From Aliivibrio sp. S3MY1 (GTDB taxonomy: Bacteria; Pseudomonadota; Gammaproteobacteria; Enterobacterales; Vibrionaceae): 64,000 nucleotides of DNA. The translations under genes and the position numbers were made by a program. The stretch lies in NCBI RefSeq assembly GCF_028765575.1, contig NZ_JARACO010000015.1, forward strand, positions 1-64,000, in the 5' to 3' direction. Within the stretch, counting starts at the first letter, position 1; each line of letters opens with the position of its first letter. This document shows, one piece after another, positions 17,443 through 28,067 of the stretch. Under the pieces are notes generated by a model that had not been told where the DNA came from, did no database searches, and was given only the letters and a program-made list of their open reading frames with translations.

Positions 17443-19425
17443 ATGAAACTCTCTGCTAAACCTGTTTCACTTGCTGTATTAGCGGGCTTAGGCTTACTAA
17501 CAATTTCTGGCTGTACACCATCACCAGTAGACACAAACGAAGTGATTAAACTACGTGTTGTAGAAACAACAGATATCCATACCAACCTAATGGATTACGA
17601 TTACTACAAAGATAAACCCTCTCAAAAAATTGGTTTAGCACGCACTGCAACTTTAGTAAAAGAAGCTCGCGATGAAGTAACAAACAGTGTTCTTGTTGAT
17701 AACGGTGATTTACTGCAAGGTAGCCCAATGGGTGACTACATGGCAGATAAAGGTATTGAAACAGGTGAAGTTCATCCTGCATATAAAGCGATGAATCAAC
17801 TCGATTATGATGCAGCTAATCTAGGCAACCATGAATTTAACTACGGTCTAGATTTCTTAGCAGAATCAATTAACGACGCTGATTTCCCTTACATCAGTGC
17901 AAACGTATACGATGCTGAAACAAAAGAGCATTACTTTACGCCTTACATCATTAAAACGCATACGTTTAAAGATACTGCTGGTGTAGATCACGAAATTAAA
18001 GTGGGTTACATCGGTTTTGTTCCACCACAAATCATGGTGTGGGATAAAAAGAATCTTGAGGGTAAAGTCATTGCTCGTGACATTATCGAAACAGCCAATG
18101 AACTTGTTCCTCAAATGAAAGCAGAAGGCGCTGATGTTATTGTTGCAATCCCGCACTCAGGCGTATCTACTGATCCATATAAGCAAGGCGAAGAAAACTC
18201 AACGTTTTACTTATCTGAAATAGACGGTATTGATGCTATCGCATTCGGCCATTCTCATGCAGTCTTCCCTGGTAAAGGGTTTGATAACATGCAAGGTATT
18301 GATAATCAAAATGGCACAATGAATGGTGTTGCTGCTGTAATGCCTGGACGCTGGGGTAGCCACGTTGGTGTGATGGATTTAACTCTAGAGCAAAAAGATG
18401 GCAAATGGATTGTAGTAAAAGGCCAATCTGAAGCTCGCCCTATCTTTGATAAAAAAGAGAAAAAATCATTAGCAGCAGCTGATGAAGGCATTATTAAAGC
18501 ACTAGAAGCTGATCATAAAGGCACTCGTAATTTCGTTAACCAACCTATCGGTAAAGCTGACGATGTTATGTATAGTTTCTTAGCATTAGTGCAAGATGAT
18601 CCTACTGTTCAAATCGTTAACCTAGCGCAAAAAGATTACGTAGAACGCTTCATTCAGGGTGACCCTGATTTAGATGGCACACCTGTACTTTCTGCAGCGG
18701 CTCCATTTAAAGCTGGCGGCCGTGGCAATGATCCTACCAACTTCACTGAAGTTGAGTCGGGCCAATTAACGTTCCGTAATGCAGCTGACTTATACCTATA
18801 CCCAAATACTCTAGTGGCAATGAAAGTAACAGGTCACGAAGTAAAAGAGTGGCTTGAATGTTCTGCAGGTCAATTTAAACAAATCGACATCAATAGCACA
18901 GCGCCACAACAATTAATTAATTGGGATGGCTTCCGTACCTATAACTTTGATGTGATTGATGGCGTTAACTATCAAATCGATGTTACTCAACCAGCAAAAT
19001 ATGATGGTGACTGTAACGTAATTAACGAAGGTTCAGAGCGTATTGTTGGTCTAACTTACCAAGATAAAGCGATTGATATGAAGCAAGACTTCCTTATCGC
19101 AACTAACAACTACCGCGCTTACAGCAACAAATTCCCTGGCACAGGTACTGATTTCATTGCATTTGATGCACCAGATGAAAACCGTACGGTTCTTTCTAGT
19201 TACATTTCACGTGTAAGTAAAGAAGAAGGCCAAGTGAAACCAACAGCAGACAACAACTGGTCTTTTGCTCCAATTAAGAGCAATAAGAAGCTGGACATTC
19301 GCTTTGAAACCTCACCAAGTGATAAAGCGGCTCAGTTTATTAAAGACAAGGGACAATACCCAATGAAACGCGTTGCAACCGATGATGTTGGCTTTGCGGT
19401 ATACCAAATTGATTTGGCAAAATAA
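17443..19425 (+). CDS. cpdB: 2',3'-cyclic-nucleotide 2'-phosphodiesterase/3'-nucleotidase CpdB, lipoprotein form
   Basis: CpdB hydrolyses 2',3'-cyclic nucleotides and 3'-nucleotides outside the inner membrane, scavenging nucleosides and phosphate. The calcineurin-like metallophosphatase part has [34 protein letters not shown] and GHSHAVFPG. The C-terminal 5'-nucleotidase domain has [12 protein letters not shown] and [21 protein letters not shown]. The start is the ATG at 17443, set by GGAGA 6 nt upstream; a TTG at 17431 is rejected. The length is 660 (647 in E. coli). Unlike the soluble E. coli enzyme, the N-terminus ends in a lipobox ISGC (Cys24), so it is probably a lipoprotein. A strong terminator follows, and the gene is monocistronic. 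Confidence 0.93.
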   Translation: MKLSAKPVSLAVLAGLGLLTISGCTPSPVDTNEVIKLRVVETTDIHTNLMDYDYYKDKPSQKIGLARTATLVKEARDEVTNSVLVDNGDLLQGSPMGDYMADKGIETGEVHPAYKAMNQLDYDAANLGNHEFNYGLDFLAESINDADFPYISANVYDAETKEHYFTPYIIKTHTFKDTAGVDHEIKVGYIGFVPPQIMVWDKKNLEGKVIARDIIETANELVPQMKAEGADVIVAIPHSGVSTDPYKQGEENSTFYLSEIDGIDAIAFGHSHAVFPGKGFDNMQGIDNQNGTMNGVAAVMPGRWGSHVGVMDLTLEQKDGKWIVVKGQSEARPIFDKKEKKSLAAADEGIIKALEADHKGTRNFVNQPIGKADDVMYSFLALVQDDPTVQIVNLAQKDYVERFIQGDPDLDGTPVLSAAAPFKAGGRGNDPTNFTEVESGQLTFRNAADLYLYPNTLVAMKVTGHEVKEWLECSAGQFKQIDINSTAPQQLINWDGFRTYNFDVIDGVNYQIDVTQPAKYDGDCNVINEGSERIVGLTYQDKAIDMKQDFLIATNNYRAYSNKFPGTGTDFIAFDAPDENRTVLSSYISRVSKEEGQVKPTADNNWSFAPIKSNKKLDIRFETSPSDKAAQFIKDKGQYPMKRVATDDVGFAVYQIDLAK

Positions 19426-19450
19426 ATAAAATCTACATTTTCTACAGCAT

Positions 19451-19483
19451 AAATAGCATGGTGATTTCACCATGCTATTTTTT
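19451..19483 (+). terminator. Intrinsic terminator of cpdB
   Basis: AAATAGCATGGTGA and its inverse TCACCATGCTATTT form a long stem directly followed by a run of T. Confidence 0.9.
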
Positions 19484-19558
19484 TATCTATATACTGCATT
19501 TTACTCTAGAAAATAGAACTCTTTTCTAATAAAAAAACACACTAAAAGTACTTACACT

Positions 19559-20128
19559 ATGACTGATCTTTTTACTGCTCAACTTGGATCTTACGGGTTT
19601 ACCCCTCAAGAGATTACTCAATTAATTAAATTAAGTAACCTCAAAGTTCTTCCCGCGAAGTCTACACTCATTCACCAAAATAGTGCTGCTAGTGAGTTTT
19701 ATTTTCTTATCGATGGGTTTTGTCATTCTTGCTACCTCACAGAGCAAGGTAAGCAGTTTAGTAAAGAGTTTTATTGGAAAGGTGATTGGGTGGTAGGATT
19801 TGAAGAATTATTAGATCAAACTCCATCTCCCTATACTCTTGAAACAATTACGCCAACCAGATTAATCGCATTACCGATTACATTACTTAATCAATGGCGA
19901 AAAGACGCCAACCTTCTTTATATCAAGCTACTAGAAACTCAATTAGTCTATAAAGAGAGAAAAGAGCGTTTTATGTTACTTTACTCCCCTCAGTCTCGTT
20001 ACGAAATTTTCTGTCAACACTACCCTGACTTGCATTCACAATTAAGTGATTATCAAGTAGCCGCTTACCTGGGGATCACTCACATCAGCTTAAGCCGCAT
20101 TAAAAATAGAATAAAAAAGTTAACATAA
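19559..20128 (+). CDS. Crp/Fnr-family transcriptional regulator
   Basis: This 189-residue protein has an N-terminal cyclic-nucleotide-binding-like beta-roll (about residues 15-120, including EFYFLIDGFCHSCY and FSKEFYWKGDWVVG). A connecting helix follows, and a short C-terminal helix-turn-helix (about 160-186, DYQVAAYLGITHISLSRIKNRI) completes it. The cAMP-contact residues of Crp are not evident, and there is no Fnr-type cysteine cluster, so the ligand is unknown. It lies upstream of elaA (65 bp) and an EamA transporter on the same strand and may regulate them; that is only context. Confidence 0.8.
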   Translation: MTDLFTAQLGSYGFTPQEITQLIKLSNLKVLPAKSTLIHQNSAASEFYFLIDGFCHSCYLTEQGKQFSKEFYWKGDWVVGFEELLDQTPSPYTLETITPTRLIALPITLLNQWRKDANLLYIKLLETQLVYKERKERFMLLYSPQSRYEIFCQHYPDLHSQLSDYQVAAYLGITHISLSRIKNRIKKLT

Positions 20129-20193
20129 GTTAATGCCTAAAAAAGTCAAAATAGGTATCTTGATGAACTTCTTTTTTGATCGAGATAGTTTCT

Positions 20194-20646
20194 ATGATCC
20201 ATTGGCAAAACATACTTTTTAATGACTTAACTACCGCACAACTGTACGAACTGATTCGTTTAAGAGTTGACGTTTTTGTCGTAGAGCAAACCTGTCCATA
20301 CCCTGAGTTAGATGGCAAAGATTGCCATGAAGGCGTTTATCATTTAATTGGGACTAAAAATAATGAAATAATCGCCTGTGCTCGATTACTTCCTGCGGGG
20401 ATTAGTTATCGCAATCCAAGTATTGGCAGAGTCGCAACAAAAGAAACAGCCAGAGGTAATGGCCTAGGGCATGAGCTTATCTCGCAAGCTCTACTATTAT
20501 GTGAAGAATTATGGCCAGGTGAAACTATTGATATTGGTGCTCAGGAGCATTTAAGCCACTTTTATCAAAAACATGGTTTTAACGTTATTTCTGATATGTA
20601 TCTTGAGGATGATATTCCTCATGTCGATATGCGATTAGCTAAGTAG
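20194..20646 (+). CDS. elaA: GNAT N-acetyltransferase ElaA
   Basis: This 150-residue GNAT-fold protein of the ElaA family has the blocks YELIRLRVDVFVVEQTCPYPELDG, IGRVATKETARGNGLGHELI (acetyl-CoA loop) and HFYQKHGF, which align with E. coli ElaA as I recall it. The substrate is unknown. The frame is open back to 20176 (TTG). ATG 20194 is preferred because the family begins MIxWQ and a GAGA site lies 8 nt upstream. It is 7 bp upstream of the EamA transporter gene, so probably co-transcribed. Confidence 0.85.
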   Translation: MIHWQNILFNDLTTAQLYELIRLRVDVFVVEQTCPYPELDGKDCHEGVYHLIGTKNNEIIACARLLPAGISYRNPSIGRVATKETARGNGLGHELISQALLLCEELWPGETIDIGAQEHLSHFYQKHGFNVISDMYLEDDIPHVDMRLAK

Positions 20647-20653
20647 TGCGAAA

Positions 20654-21514
20654 ATGAAACCTATGATGACACCAGTCAACCTCGCAATTATCTTACTTAT
20701 ATTAGGTAACTTATTGGCATCTCTATCTGATGTTGCAGTAAAAGTTCTTGATGGTGGAGTATCACCTTTTCAATATATTTTTCTTCGCCAACTGATCTCT
20801 CTCGCCCTTCTTTTTCCTTTTTGGATACGCCAATCTTCAGCATCAAAAAAGTTAAGTAACCCGAAAATAACGGTATTAAGATCTCACATTCTCTTAGTTG
20901 GCAGTTGTTGCATGGTGGTATCTATTACTTATTTATCTCTTGCTACTGCCAATGCCGTTTTTTATACCGCTCCATTATTGATGATCCCGCTTTCAATGCT
21001 GTTACTCAATGAAAGACCCTCGGCTAAAAAAGTACTTCAGACCATCGTTGGATTTATTGGCGTTGTTATTATTTTGCGTCCCTCTCAATTTCATTGGGCG
21101 GCAATTTTTGCACTCGGCACCGCAATGACCTTAGCGTCATACAATATTTTGGTTCGGAAAATACCTAATGAACAATCGGTAATCACCACTCTATTTTGGA
21201 CAACCTTATTATCTCTACCAGTATCAGGAGGCTTGGCTTGGTTTTACTGGCAGCCATTAACTCATAATGAAATCTTTTGGATCGCATTAAGTGCTACCTT
21301 TATTATTAGTTACAATGGCCTAGCAACCATGGCATATAAAAAAGCACCAGCAACCCAAATATCTTTGGCTGAATATTCAGGATTAATTTTTGTCGTTCTA
21401 TTTGGTGTGATGTGGTTTGATGAGGTGCCGGATTTATTAACGGTAATGGGGATTGCATTAATCATTCTCCCTCTTATGCCTAAAACGTGGTTAAAGAAAG
21501 TAAGAGGAAGATAA
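20654..21514 (+). CDS. DMT-superfamily (EamA) transporter
   Basis: This 286-residue membrane protein has about ten predicted helices and the two-repeat EamA layout. A signature of the family is seen in the N-terminal repeat (LASLSDVAVKVLDGG...FQYIFLRQL) and the C-terminal repeat ends SLAEYSGLIFVVLFGVMWFDEVPDLLTVMGIALIILPL. Such proteins export metabolites or amino acids; the substrate cannot be told from sequence. It follows elaA after 7 bp. Confidence 0.85.
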   Translation: MKPMMTPVNLAIILLILGNLLASLSDVAVKVLDGGVSPFQYIFLRQLISLALLFPFWIRQSSASKKLSNPKITVLRSHILLVGSCCMVVSITYLSLATANAVFYTAPLLMIPLSMLLLNERPSAKKVLQTIVGFIGVVIILRPSQFHWAAIFALGTAMTLASYNILVRKIPNEQSVITTLFWTTLLSLPVSGGLAWFYWQPLTHNEIFWIALSATFIISYNGLATMAYKKAPATQISLAEYSGLIFVVLFGVMWFDEVPDLLTVMGIALIILPLMPKTWLKKVRGR

Positions 21515-21540
21515 TCATTGTAGAGCACTCGAATAGATCT

Positions 21541-22209
21541 TTACTTACTGCGCCCGAAATTACCATCAGACATTCTAAAATACATGATTGCTTGGTTATC
21601 TCGTTCTATCTGGAGAATGTCTAACTCTCCTTTTTGATTCAGTTTAAAACGAAATAGCTGACCTTTTTTTATGTTACTCAGAGGCTTATCGGCGCCTTCT
21701 ATTTTTACCACTTTATTTAATTCGGTAAGCGGAAGATTATTTTTTCTAAATACTTGATAAAGCGTATCACCGGCTTGAATTTGATAATCATGCCATTTTG
21801 CAGAGCTTTGAGTTGGTTGTGATGTTTTCACTTCCGCTGTTTTATCTACTGGCTCTGCTTCTCTTTTTTCTTGTTTTTGTTCTACTTCATAAACAGAAGG
21901 TACATCACGAAATGCAGCCTCTTGCTCACTCAGCCCTTCAAGATTCAAACTGACACTTTGTCTCTCCATTTCAGGCGCAGGGATCATTGTAGGCTGAATA
22001 CTCTCAACCTCTTCTTCTGAACCACTTGGTAATAAAATTAAAACAAAGGTAACAGGAACTAAAATTTTTAATGCCTTTTGATGAAAATCAGGTAAGCGCA
22101 GCCAATAAGGTGAGACTTTCTTTAAAAGCGGCTCGCACTTATTTTTCATAATTGCCAACTGCTCAGAGAAGTCTGGACGTTTTATATTCATTTTTTTCTT
22201 TTTATTCAT
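21541..22209 (-). CDS. ytfB: OapA/LysM-like cell-envelope protein YtfB
   Basis: This 222-residue protein has a basic cytoplasmic N-terminus (about 1-60) and one membrane segment (about 66-80, LKILVPVTFVLILLP). A charged linker follows. The C-terminal LysM-like/OapA domain (about 135-220, DYQIQAGDTLYQVFRKNNLPLTELNKVVK) binds peptidoglycan. E. coli YtfB localises to the division site. The ATG at 22209 has a GAGG site 7 nt upstream. The divergent pairing with fklB matches E. coli (ytfB/fklB), which supports the call. Confidence 0.8.
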   Translation of the reverse strand: MNKKKKMNIKRPDFSEQLAIMKNKCEPLLKKVSPYWLRLPDFHQKALKILVPVTFVLILLPSGSEEEVESIQPTMIPAPEMERQSVSLNLEGLSEQEAAFRDVPSVYEVEQKQEKREAEPVDKTAEVKTSQPTQSSAKWHDYQIQAGDTLYQVFRKNNLPLTELNKVVKIEGADKPLSNIKKGQLFRFKLNQKGELDILQIERDNQAIMYFRMSDGNFGRSK

Positions 22210-22348
22210 GCCATCGCCTCATGCGAAACTGGTTAGCTCACGTTTTATTCTAATATCAGAGTGCAAAGAAGTACAAAAGTTTACCTTAAGCTTAGATCTC
22301 TGTATCCTTTAGTCTTTCGTTTATACCATATAAAGAAAGAGAGACAGC

Positions 22349-22969
22349 ATGTCTGAAGTTAAATTAGAAACAGTAGAGCAAAGAGCAAGTTACGGTATTG
22401 GCCTTCAAATGGGTCAACAACTAGCACAATCTGGTCTTGAAGGCCTAAATGTTGCAGCTATCGCTAAAGGTATCGCTACTTCACTAACTGGCGACATGCC
22501 AGAAATCGAAGTTGACGCTATCAACGAAGCACTTCAAGCACTTCACATGCGTGCTGAAGAAGCGCGTGCTGAAGCATCTAAAGCAGCTGCTGCTGACGGT
22601 GAAGCTTTCCTAGCTGATAACGCTCTTCGTTCAGAAGTAACTGTACTTGAATCTGGTCTTCAATATGAAGTACTAACTGTAGGTACTGGTGAAATTCCAA
22701 CTTCTGATAAAACAGTACGTGTTCACTACCACGGTATGCTAACTGACGGTACCGTATTTGACAGCTCTGTAGAGCGCGGTCAACCTGCTGAATTCCCAGT
22801 AACTGGCGTTATCGCTGGTTGGGTTGAAGCTCTTCAGCTAATGCCTGTAGGTTCTAAGTGGAAACTTTCTATCCCACAAGACCTTGCATACGGTGAGCGT
22901 GGCGCTGGCGCTGCAATCCCTCCATATGCTGCTCTAGTATTTGAAGTTGAACTACTAGACATCATCTAA
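22349..22969 (+). CDS. fklB: FKBP-type peptidyl-prolyl isomerase FklB (FKBP22)
   Basis: FklB is a cytosolic peptidyl-prolyl cis-trans isomerase and chaperone. An N-terminal helical dimerisation domain (about residues 1-95, with ASYGIGLQMGQQL) is followed by an FKBP domain (about 100-206) with VRVHYHGMLTDGTVFDSS, VIAGWVEALQLMP and GAGAAIPPYAALVFEVELL. The length of 206 equals that of E. coli FklB. There is no signal peptide, which separates it from FkpA. A ribosome-binding site GAGA precedes the start. It is divergent from ytfB and ends in a strong terminator. Confidence 0.93.
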   Translation: MSEVKLETVEQRASYGIGLQMGQQLAQSGLEGLNVAAIAKGIATSLTGDMPEIEVDAINEALQALHMRAEEARAEASKAAAADGEAFLADNALRSEVTVLESGLQYEVLTVGTGEIPTSDKTVRVHYHGMLTDGTVFDSSVERGQPAEFPVTGVIAGWVEALQLMPVGSKWKLSIPQDLAYGERGAGAAIPPYAALVFEVELLDII

Positions 22970-23001
22970 TCTTTCTCAAAAAAGATTAAAAATGAAATTA
23001 G

Positions 23002-23032
23002 AAAGCGATGCTTATGGGCATCGCTTTTTTTT
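23002..23032 (+). terminator. Intrinsic terminator of fklB
   Basis: AAAGCGATGC and GCATCGCTTT pair over 10 bp with a TTATGG loop, followed by a T-run. Confidence 0.9.
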
Positions 23033-23092
23033 ATGTCATACTCTGGTTATAATGTTAGAAAAACAATATCACAATGTTAAAAGGAAATGACA

Positions 23093-23560
23093 ATGAAAAA
23101 AACGTTAATCTTATCAACTCTAGCGCTTTCTCTTACTGCCGCAGCGCCTGCCAATGCTTTTCTTTCAAACCTATTTGGTGGCGGTGATAAAGAAAAAAAT
23201 ACAGAGCAAGTGGCGGCATCAAACCCATTGGTTGGAATGCTAACAGATAATCTAGGTATCTCAGCAGATCAAGCCGCTGGCGGTGCAGGTGCATTACTTG
23301 CAATGGCGGGTAATGGTTTATCAAGCTCTGAAAGCTCTGAACTTAATAGCATGATCCCAGGCTTAGAATCCCTAACTGGTTCTATTCCAAGTGGTCTAGG
23401 AAGCATGATTTCGAATATGGACAGTGTGAAAGCAGCCTTTTCCGCTCTGGGTCTAGACCCTGCCTTGATTTCCCAATTTACACCTTTAATTACCCAATAC
23501 TTAACATCACAAGATGCAAGCTCAGGCTTAGTTAACTCTTTGACTTCATTGTGGAAATAA
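23093..23560 (+). CDS. DUF2780 (VcgC/VcgE-like) exported protein
   Basis: This 155-residue protein has a clear signal peptide (about residues 1-22, cleaved after NANA or PANA). A short Gly/Lys linker (LFGGGDKEK) is followed by a helical DUF2780 domain (about 45-155, LVGMLTDNLGISADQAAGGAGALLAMA...LISQFTPLITQYL). The function is unknown. AAAGGA lies 7 nt upstream of ATG 23093; the ATG two codons earlier (23087) is too close to it. It is monocistronic, ending in a terminator shared with cysH. Confidence 0.8.
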   Translation: MKKTLILSTLALSLTAAAPANAFLSNLFGGGDKEKNTEQVAASNPLVGMLTDNLGISADQAAGGAGALLAMAGNGLSSSESSELNSMIPGLESLTGSIPSGLGSMISNMDSVKAAFSALGLDPALISQFTPLITQYLTSQDASSGLVNSLTSLWK

Positions 23561-23576
23561 TCTTTCAGCGGTAAAT

Positions 23577-23608
23577 AAAAAAGACAGCGCTTATCACGCT
23601 GTCTTTTT
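23577..23608. terminator. Bidirectional terminator between the DUF2780 gene and cysH
   Basis: AAAAAGACAGCG and CGCTGTCTTTTT pair around a short loop between convergent genes, with A and T tracts on both sides. Confidence 0.9.
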
Positions 23609-23626
23609 ATCATTAAAACAAACTAT

Positions 23627-24388
23627 TTATATTCCTGAACCTGCAGTCTCACCATCATCTTCATGCAATCCACACTCTCTTTTTAAACCAAAGAATCGAG
23701 TTTCCTCTTCTTTCATTCCCGGCTCCCATTTTTGAGTTGTGTGTGTATCACCGACAGAGAGATAACCCTCATCACGTAATGGATGATAAGGTAAATCACG
23801 CTCTTCTAAAAAATGATGTACATCTTTGTTACTCCAATCCAATACCGGTAAAAATTTAAATACCCCATTTTGAATGCTAAGTACTGGTAAATTAGCACGA
23901 GAACTTGATTGCTCACGGCGTAAACCAGAAAACCAAACCCCCACTTCAAGCTGATCAAGCGCTCGACGCATAGGTTGAACCTTATTTAGCCTATTATATT
24001 GCTCTATCCCCTCAACGCCCTTTTCCCACAATTTGCCATAACGAGCTTCTTGCCAGTTTGGACTCTCTTGTGCTGTAAACACATGCAGATTTAGTTTTAG
24101 TCGCTCAGTGAGTTGATCAACAAACTGATAAGTTTCAGGAAATAAATATCCGGTGTCGGTTAAAATAACCGGAGTATCCGCTTTTGCATCAGTGACCAAT
24201 TGCAACATCACTGCTGCTTGAATACCAAAACTTGAGGAGACAGCAGGCTTTCCTTCTAAGTTTTCTAACGCCCACAAAATTCGCTCTTGAGCAGTCAGCA
24301 CTTCAAGCTCTGCATTCACTTCAGATAAGCGTAAAATTTGCTCAACTTTAGTTAATGACAACAGCTCTGACAATTGCAATTTAGGCAT
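23627..24388 (-). CDS. cysH: Phosphoadenosine phosphosulfate reductase CysH
   Basis: CysH reduces PAPS to sulfite with thioredoxin or glutaredoxin. The nucleotide-binding block [14 protein letters not shown], the loop [20 protein letters not shown] and the C-terminal catalytic ECGLH (Cys about 241) are present. There is no second Cys pair of the 4Fe-4S APS-reductase type, so PAPS is the substrate, consistent with cysC in the window. It is 253 residues (244 in E. coli); an acidic tail after ECGLH accounts for the difference. It overlaps cysI by 8 bp at the end of cysJIH. Confidence 0.95.
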   Translation of the reverse strand: MPKLQLSELLSLTKVEQILRLSEVNAELEVLTAQERILWALENLEGKPAVSSSFGIQAAVMLQLVTDAKADTPVILTDTGYLFPETYQFVDQLTERLKLNLHVFTAQESPNWQEARYGKLWEKGVEGIEQYNRLNKVQPMRRALDQLEVGVWFSGLRREQSSSRANLPVLSIQNGVFKFLPVLDWSNKDVHHFLEERDLPYHPLRDEGYLSVGDTHTTQKWEPGMKEEETRFFGLKRECGLHEDDGETAGSGI

Positions 24389-26111
24389 AAAAGTCCCTTT
24401 TTGATACTATCACTTCATCTACAATGCCAGCTCTAATGGTAAAATCACCAAAGCCTTCATTACCTTGACGCTCAGTAGCCCAACGACCAACAAGTTCATC
24501 TATCTCTGATAGAATTTGGCGGTCTGTAATGTTCTCTTTATACATTTTAGGTACACGAGTACCACTGCGATTACCACCTAAATGGAAGTTATAACGTCCC
24601 GGCGCTTTACCAACTAAACCTATTTCAGCAAGCATTGCACGGCCACAACCATTTGGGCATCCCGTGACACGGAAAATAATATTGTCTTCTTCTGGTAGCT
24701 TATGTTTTTTGAGTACATCTTCTATTTCAGTTACAAACTCAGGCAAGAAACGCTCAGCCTCTGCCATCGCTAATGGACAAGTAGGAAATGCGACACACGC
24801 CATTGAGTTTTTACGCTGCTCTGAATGCCCATCGTCAATTAAGCCATGCTCACGAGCAATTTGCTCTATCTGATCTTTTTGCTCAGTAGGTACACCAGCA
24901 ACAATTAAATTCTGGTTAGCCGTCATTCTAAAATCACCTTGGTGGATCTTGGCAATCTCAGCCACCCCTGTTTTTAATGGCTTACCCGGATAATCTAATA
25001 AACGGCCATTTTCAATAAATAATGCTAAATGATGCTTACCATCAATGCCTTCAACCCAACCGATTCGATCACCACGTTCCGTAAGCTCATAAGGGCGGCT
25101 TGCTTCAAATTGAATACCAGCACGTTTTTCCACTTCGGCTTTAAATACATCAACACCTACACGATCTAGCGTATATTTTGTTTTTGCATTTTTACGATTT
25201 GAACGGTTACCCCAATCACGCTGAGTCGTCACAACAGCGGCTGCTACTTCTAACGTTTTCTCTAATGATACAAAACCGAAATCATCGGCTTTACGTGGGT
25301 AAGTGGCTGTATCGCCATGGGTCATTGCAAGCCCGCCCCCCACAAGAACATTAAAACCAACCAGCTTTCCATTATCAGCAATGGCAATGAAATTGAGATC
25401 ATTCGCATGCACATCGACATCATTTTGCGGTGGGATCACAACCGTCGTTTTAAATTTACGAGGAAGATAGTTACTGCCTAAAATTGGCTCTTCATCGGTC
25501 GTTTCTAACTTCTCACCATCTAGCCAAATCTCAGCATAGGCACGTGTTTTTGGTAGTAGGTGTTCACTGATTTTTTTCGCCCACTCGTACGCTTCTTGAT
25601 GTAATTCAGATTCGACCGGGTTAGTCGTACACAACACGTTTCGGTTTACATCTCCTGCTGTGGCAATTGAATCAATACCAATACTATTTAATGTTTGATG
25701 CATTAACTTAATGTTTGGTTTCAGAACACCATGAAATTGAAAGGTTTGACGAGTAGTTAAACGTAAGCTGCCATAAGAAGTATTTTCTTCTGCAAATTTA
25801 TCAATCGCCAACCACTGCTTTGGTGTAATGATCCCCCCAGGCATACGTGCACGCAGCATTACGTTATGCAGAGGCTCTAATTTTTGTTTTGCACGCTCAG
25901 CACGAATATCTCTATCATCTTGTTGATACATACCGTGGAAACGGATCAATTGGAAATTATCTTTAGTAAAACCACCGGTAATGCGATCTTGAAGATCCGC
26001 CACGATCGTCCCTCGAAGATTTTCACTTTCACGCTTTAGACGCTCATTATCCGCTAATGGGCCAAGTTCAGTGCCTGATAAGATTGTTTTTACTGCAATT
26101 TGTTCGCTCAT
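24381..26111 (-). CDS. cysI: Sulfite reductase hemoprotein subunit CysI
   Basis: CysI is the siroheme and 4Fe-4S subunit that reduces sulfite to sulfide with electrons from CysJ. The two cysteine motifs that hold the cluster and siroheme are present: [17 protein letters not shown] and [18 protein letters not shown]. The N-terminal block [18 protein letters not shown] is also seen. The length is 576, close to 570 in E. coli. Its start overlaps the cysJ stop by 1 bp, and its end overlaps cysH by 8 bp, so the three are tightly coupled. Confidence 0.96.
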   Translation of the reverse strand: MSEQIAVKTILSGTELGPLADNERLKRESENLRGTIVADLQDRITGGFTKDNFQLIRFHGMYQQDDRDIRAERAKQKLEPLHNVMLRARMPGGIITPKQWLAIDKFAEENTSYGSLRLTTRQTFQFHGVLKPNIKLMHQTLNSIGIDSIATAGDVNRNVLCTTNPVESELHQEAYEWAKKISEHLLPKTRAYAEIWLDGEKLETTDEEPILGSNYLPRKFKTTVVIPPQNDVDVHANDLNFIAIADNGKLVGFNVLVGGGLAMTHGDTATYPRKADDFGFVSLEKTLEVAAAVVTTQRDWGNRSNRKNAKTKYTLDRVGVDVFKAEVEKRAGIQFEASRPYELTERGDRIGWVEGIDGKHHLALFIENGRLLDYPGKPLKTGVAEIAKIHQGDFRMTANQNLIVAGVPTEQKDQIEQIAREHGLIDDGHSEQRKNSMACVAFPTCPLAMAEAERFLPEFVTEIEDVLKKHKLPEEDNIIFRVTGCPNGCGRAMLAEIGLVGKAPGRYNFHLGGNRSGTRVPKMYKENITDRQILSEIDELVGRWATERQGNEGFGDFTIRAGIVDEVIVSKRDFYA

Positions 26112-27934
26112 TAGTACACATCCCTTTGGTAACGTTTCGCCTTACGCAGATCATTTACAAACTGTTCTGCTTCTTCTCTGTTCTTCTTGCCTTGCTGTTC
26201 AACAATAGTAATTAACGCGTCATGTACATCTTTTGCCATGCGAGTTGCATCACCACACACGTAGATATAAGCGCCATCTTGTAGCCACTGCCACACTTGT
26301 TCTGAATGCTCTAAAATACGATGCTGTACATAGACTTTTTCTTGTTGATCTCGACTAAATGCAACATCTAGTTGATTTACAACGCCTGATTTTAAATACT
26401 TCTGCCATTCCACTTGGTATAAGAAATCTTGTGTAAAGGTTCTATCACCAAAGAATAACCAGTTTTTACCTTCTGCATTACGGTTGTCACGATCCTGTAC
26501 AAATGAGCGGAATGGTGCGATCCCCGTACCAGGACCAATCATGATCACAGGGGCATTATCATCTTGAGGAAGTTTGAAATTATTGTTGTGCTCAATAAAC
26601 ACTTTTACTGCATCGCCCTCTTCCAAACGATGAGATAGGAAACTAGAAGCACCACCAAATCGAGTATCATCACCTTGTTGGTATTCAACAACAGCAACGG
26701 TTAAATGCACTTCTTCATCGACTTCTGTTTGGCTTGAAGCAATAGAATATAAACGAGGGGTTAGACGGCGAAGTAAACCAACTAATTGCTCTGCCGTTAG
26801 CTTGGTTTTCTTTTCTGATAGCAGATCAATAACTTGAGTGTTACCGGCATAATGACGTAATTTATCTTTATCTTGTGCCAATTTTTCTAGTTTTTTACTG
26901 CCTGATAACTCTGAAAATTTAGCTACTTGCTGTGGGTTTGATGAGGTAATTTCATATTTCTCAACTAACGCTTTTTGTAGAGAGATTGACTCCCCATCAA
27001 CATCAATTTGCTCTTCACCTGTTAGACCCACTTGTTTTAAGATCGCAGTAGCTAACTCTGAACTATTTTCAAACCAAACACCAAGTGCGTCACCCGGCTG
27101 ATAAGTTAAGCCTGAACCTTCCAGATCAATTTCAATATGACGAACATCTTTACCTGAATCTCGGCCTGTTATTTTTGAGCTTGCTAATAACGTTGCTGTA
27201 TAAGGGTTTTGTTTTGAATATTGAGAGTGGCTATGCGCAGCTTGGCCCACAGGTAATTGCACTACCTGTCCATTGTTAGCATCATCACCGGTTGCCAATG
27301 TTTCCTTTACTTTCTCTAACGCTTGCTTGCGCCATTCAGCCGCAGGGGCTTCATAATCAACATCAAGATCAATACGTTCAATAAATGGCGTCGCGCCCTT
27401 CTTAGATAAGTACGCATCAAAATCTTTACCTGTTTGGCAGAAGAACTCGTAGCTCGAATCCCCCAAACCAATCACTGCGTATTTTAAGTTATCTAATTTT
27501 GGTGCTTTTTTAGATTGAAGATATTCATGCAACTCAATGGCATTGTCAGGGGCTTCACCCTCACCATTAGTGGATGCAACAATAATAACGTGGGTTTCTT
27601 TAGCGAGGTTTTTACCTTTGTAGTCACTGGCATCAAATAGCTCAACACGGATCCCAGAGGCAGACGCTTCTGCTTTTAATGCTTCAGCAACCCCTTTAGC
27701 ATTGCCTGTTTGCGAAGCATAAATGATTGATAGCTTACCTGCAGGCTCACTTGATACTGCGGCGGCGGCTTGACTAATTGGTTGTGCTGCACCAGAAGTT
27801 TGGCTTACACCCCAAAAATAACCACTCACCCAAGCAAGTTGTTGTGGAGATAATTCTGAAGCCGCTAGCTGTAATTGACCTATTTGTTGATCATTAAGTG
27901 GACTAGCGAGTGCGGAGAGTTCCTTTAATAACAT
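26111..27934 (-). CDS. cysJ: Sulfite reductase flavoprotein subunit CysJ
   Basis: CysJ is the NADPH-oxidising FAD/FMN flavoprotein that feeds CysI. It has a flavodoxin-like domain (about residues 60-205, [31 protein letters not shown]), an FAD domain (RLYSIASSQ) and an NADP domain ([38 protein letters not shown]) ending RYQRDVY. The start at 27934 is set by an AGGGA site 7 nt upstream; an ATG at 27952 has none. The protein is then 607 residues (599 in E. coli). It is first in cysJIH. I did not see a confident promoter in the 133 bp upstream, where CysB would be expected to act. Confidence 0.95.
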   Translation of the reverse strand: MLLKELSALASPLNDQQIGQLQLAASELSPQQLAWVSGYFWGVSQTSGAAQPISQAAAAVSSEPAGKLSIIYASQTGNAKGVAEALKAEASASGIRVELFDASDYKGKNLAKETHVIIVASTNGEGEAPDNAIELHEYLQSKKAPKLDNLKYAVIGLGDSSYEFFCQTGKDFDAYLSKKGATPFIERIDLDVDYEAPAAEWRKQALEKVKETLATGDDANNGQVVQLPVGQAAHSHSQYSKQNPYTATLLASSKITGRDSGKDVRHIEIDLEGSGLTYQPGDALGVWFENSSELATAILKQVGLTGEEQIDVDGESISLQKALVEKYEITSSNPQQVAKFSELSGSKKLEKLAQDKDKLRHYAGNTQVIDLLSEKKTKLTAEQLVGLLRRLTPRLYSIASSQTEVDEEVHLTVAVVEYQQGDDTRFGGASSFLSHRLEEGDAVKVFIEHNNNFKLPQDDNAPVIMIGPGTGIAPFRSFVQDRDNRNAEGKNWLFFGDRTFTQDFLYQVEWQKYLKSGVVNQLDVAFSRDQQEKVYVQHRILEHSEQVWQWLQDGAYIYVCGDATRMAKDVHDALITIVEQQGKKNREEAEQFVNDLRKAKRYQRDVY

Positions 27935-28067
27935 GACGACATCCCTATTCATTGCGTCATATTAGATTAGCGACTCTTTTCTATAACAAGAAAGAATAGA
28001 TAGGTATGTTTTATAACTTTTTGGAAGAAAGAAATGTTTGCGTTAATTAATTCAGCTAAAAATGAAG

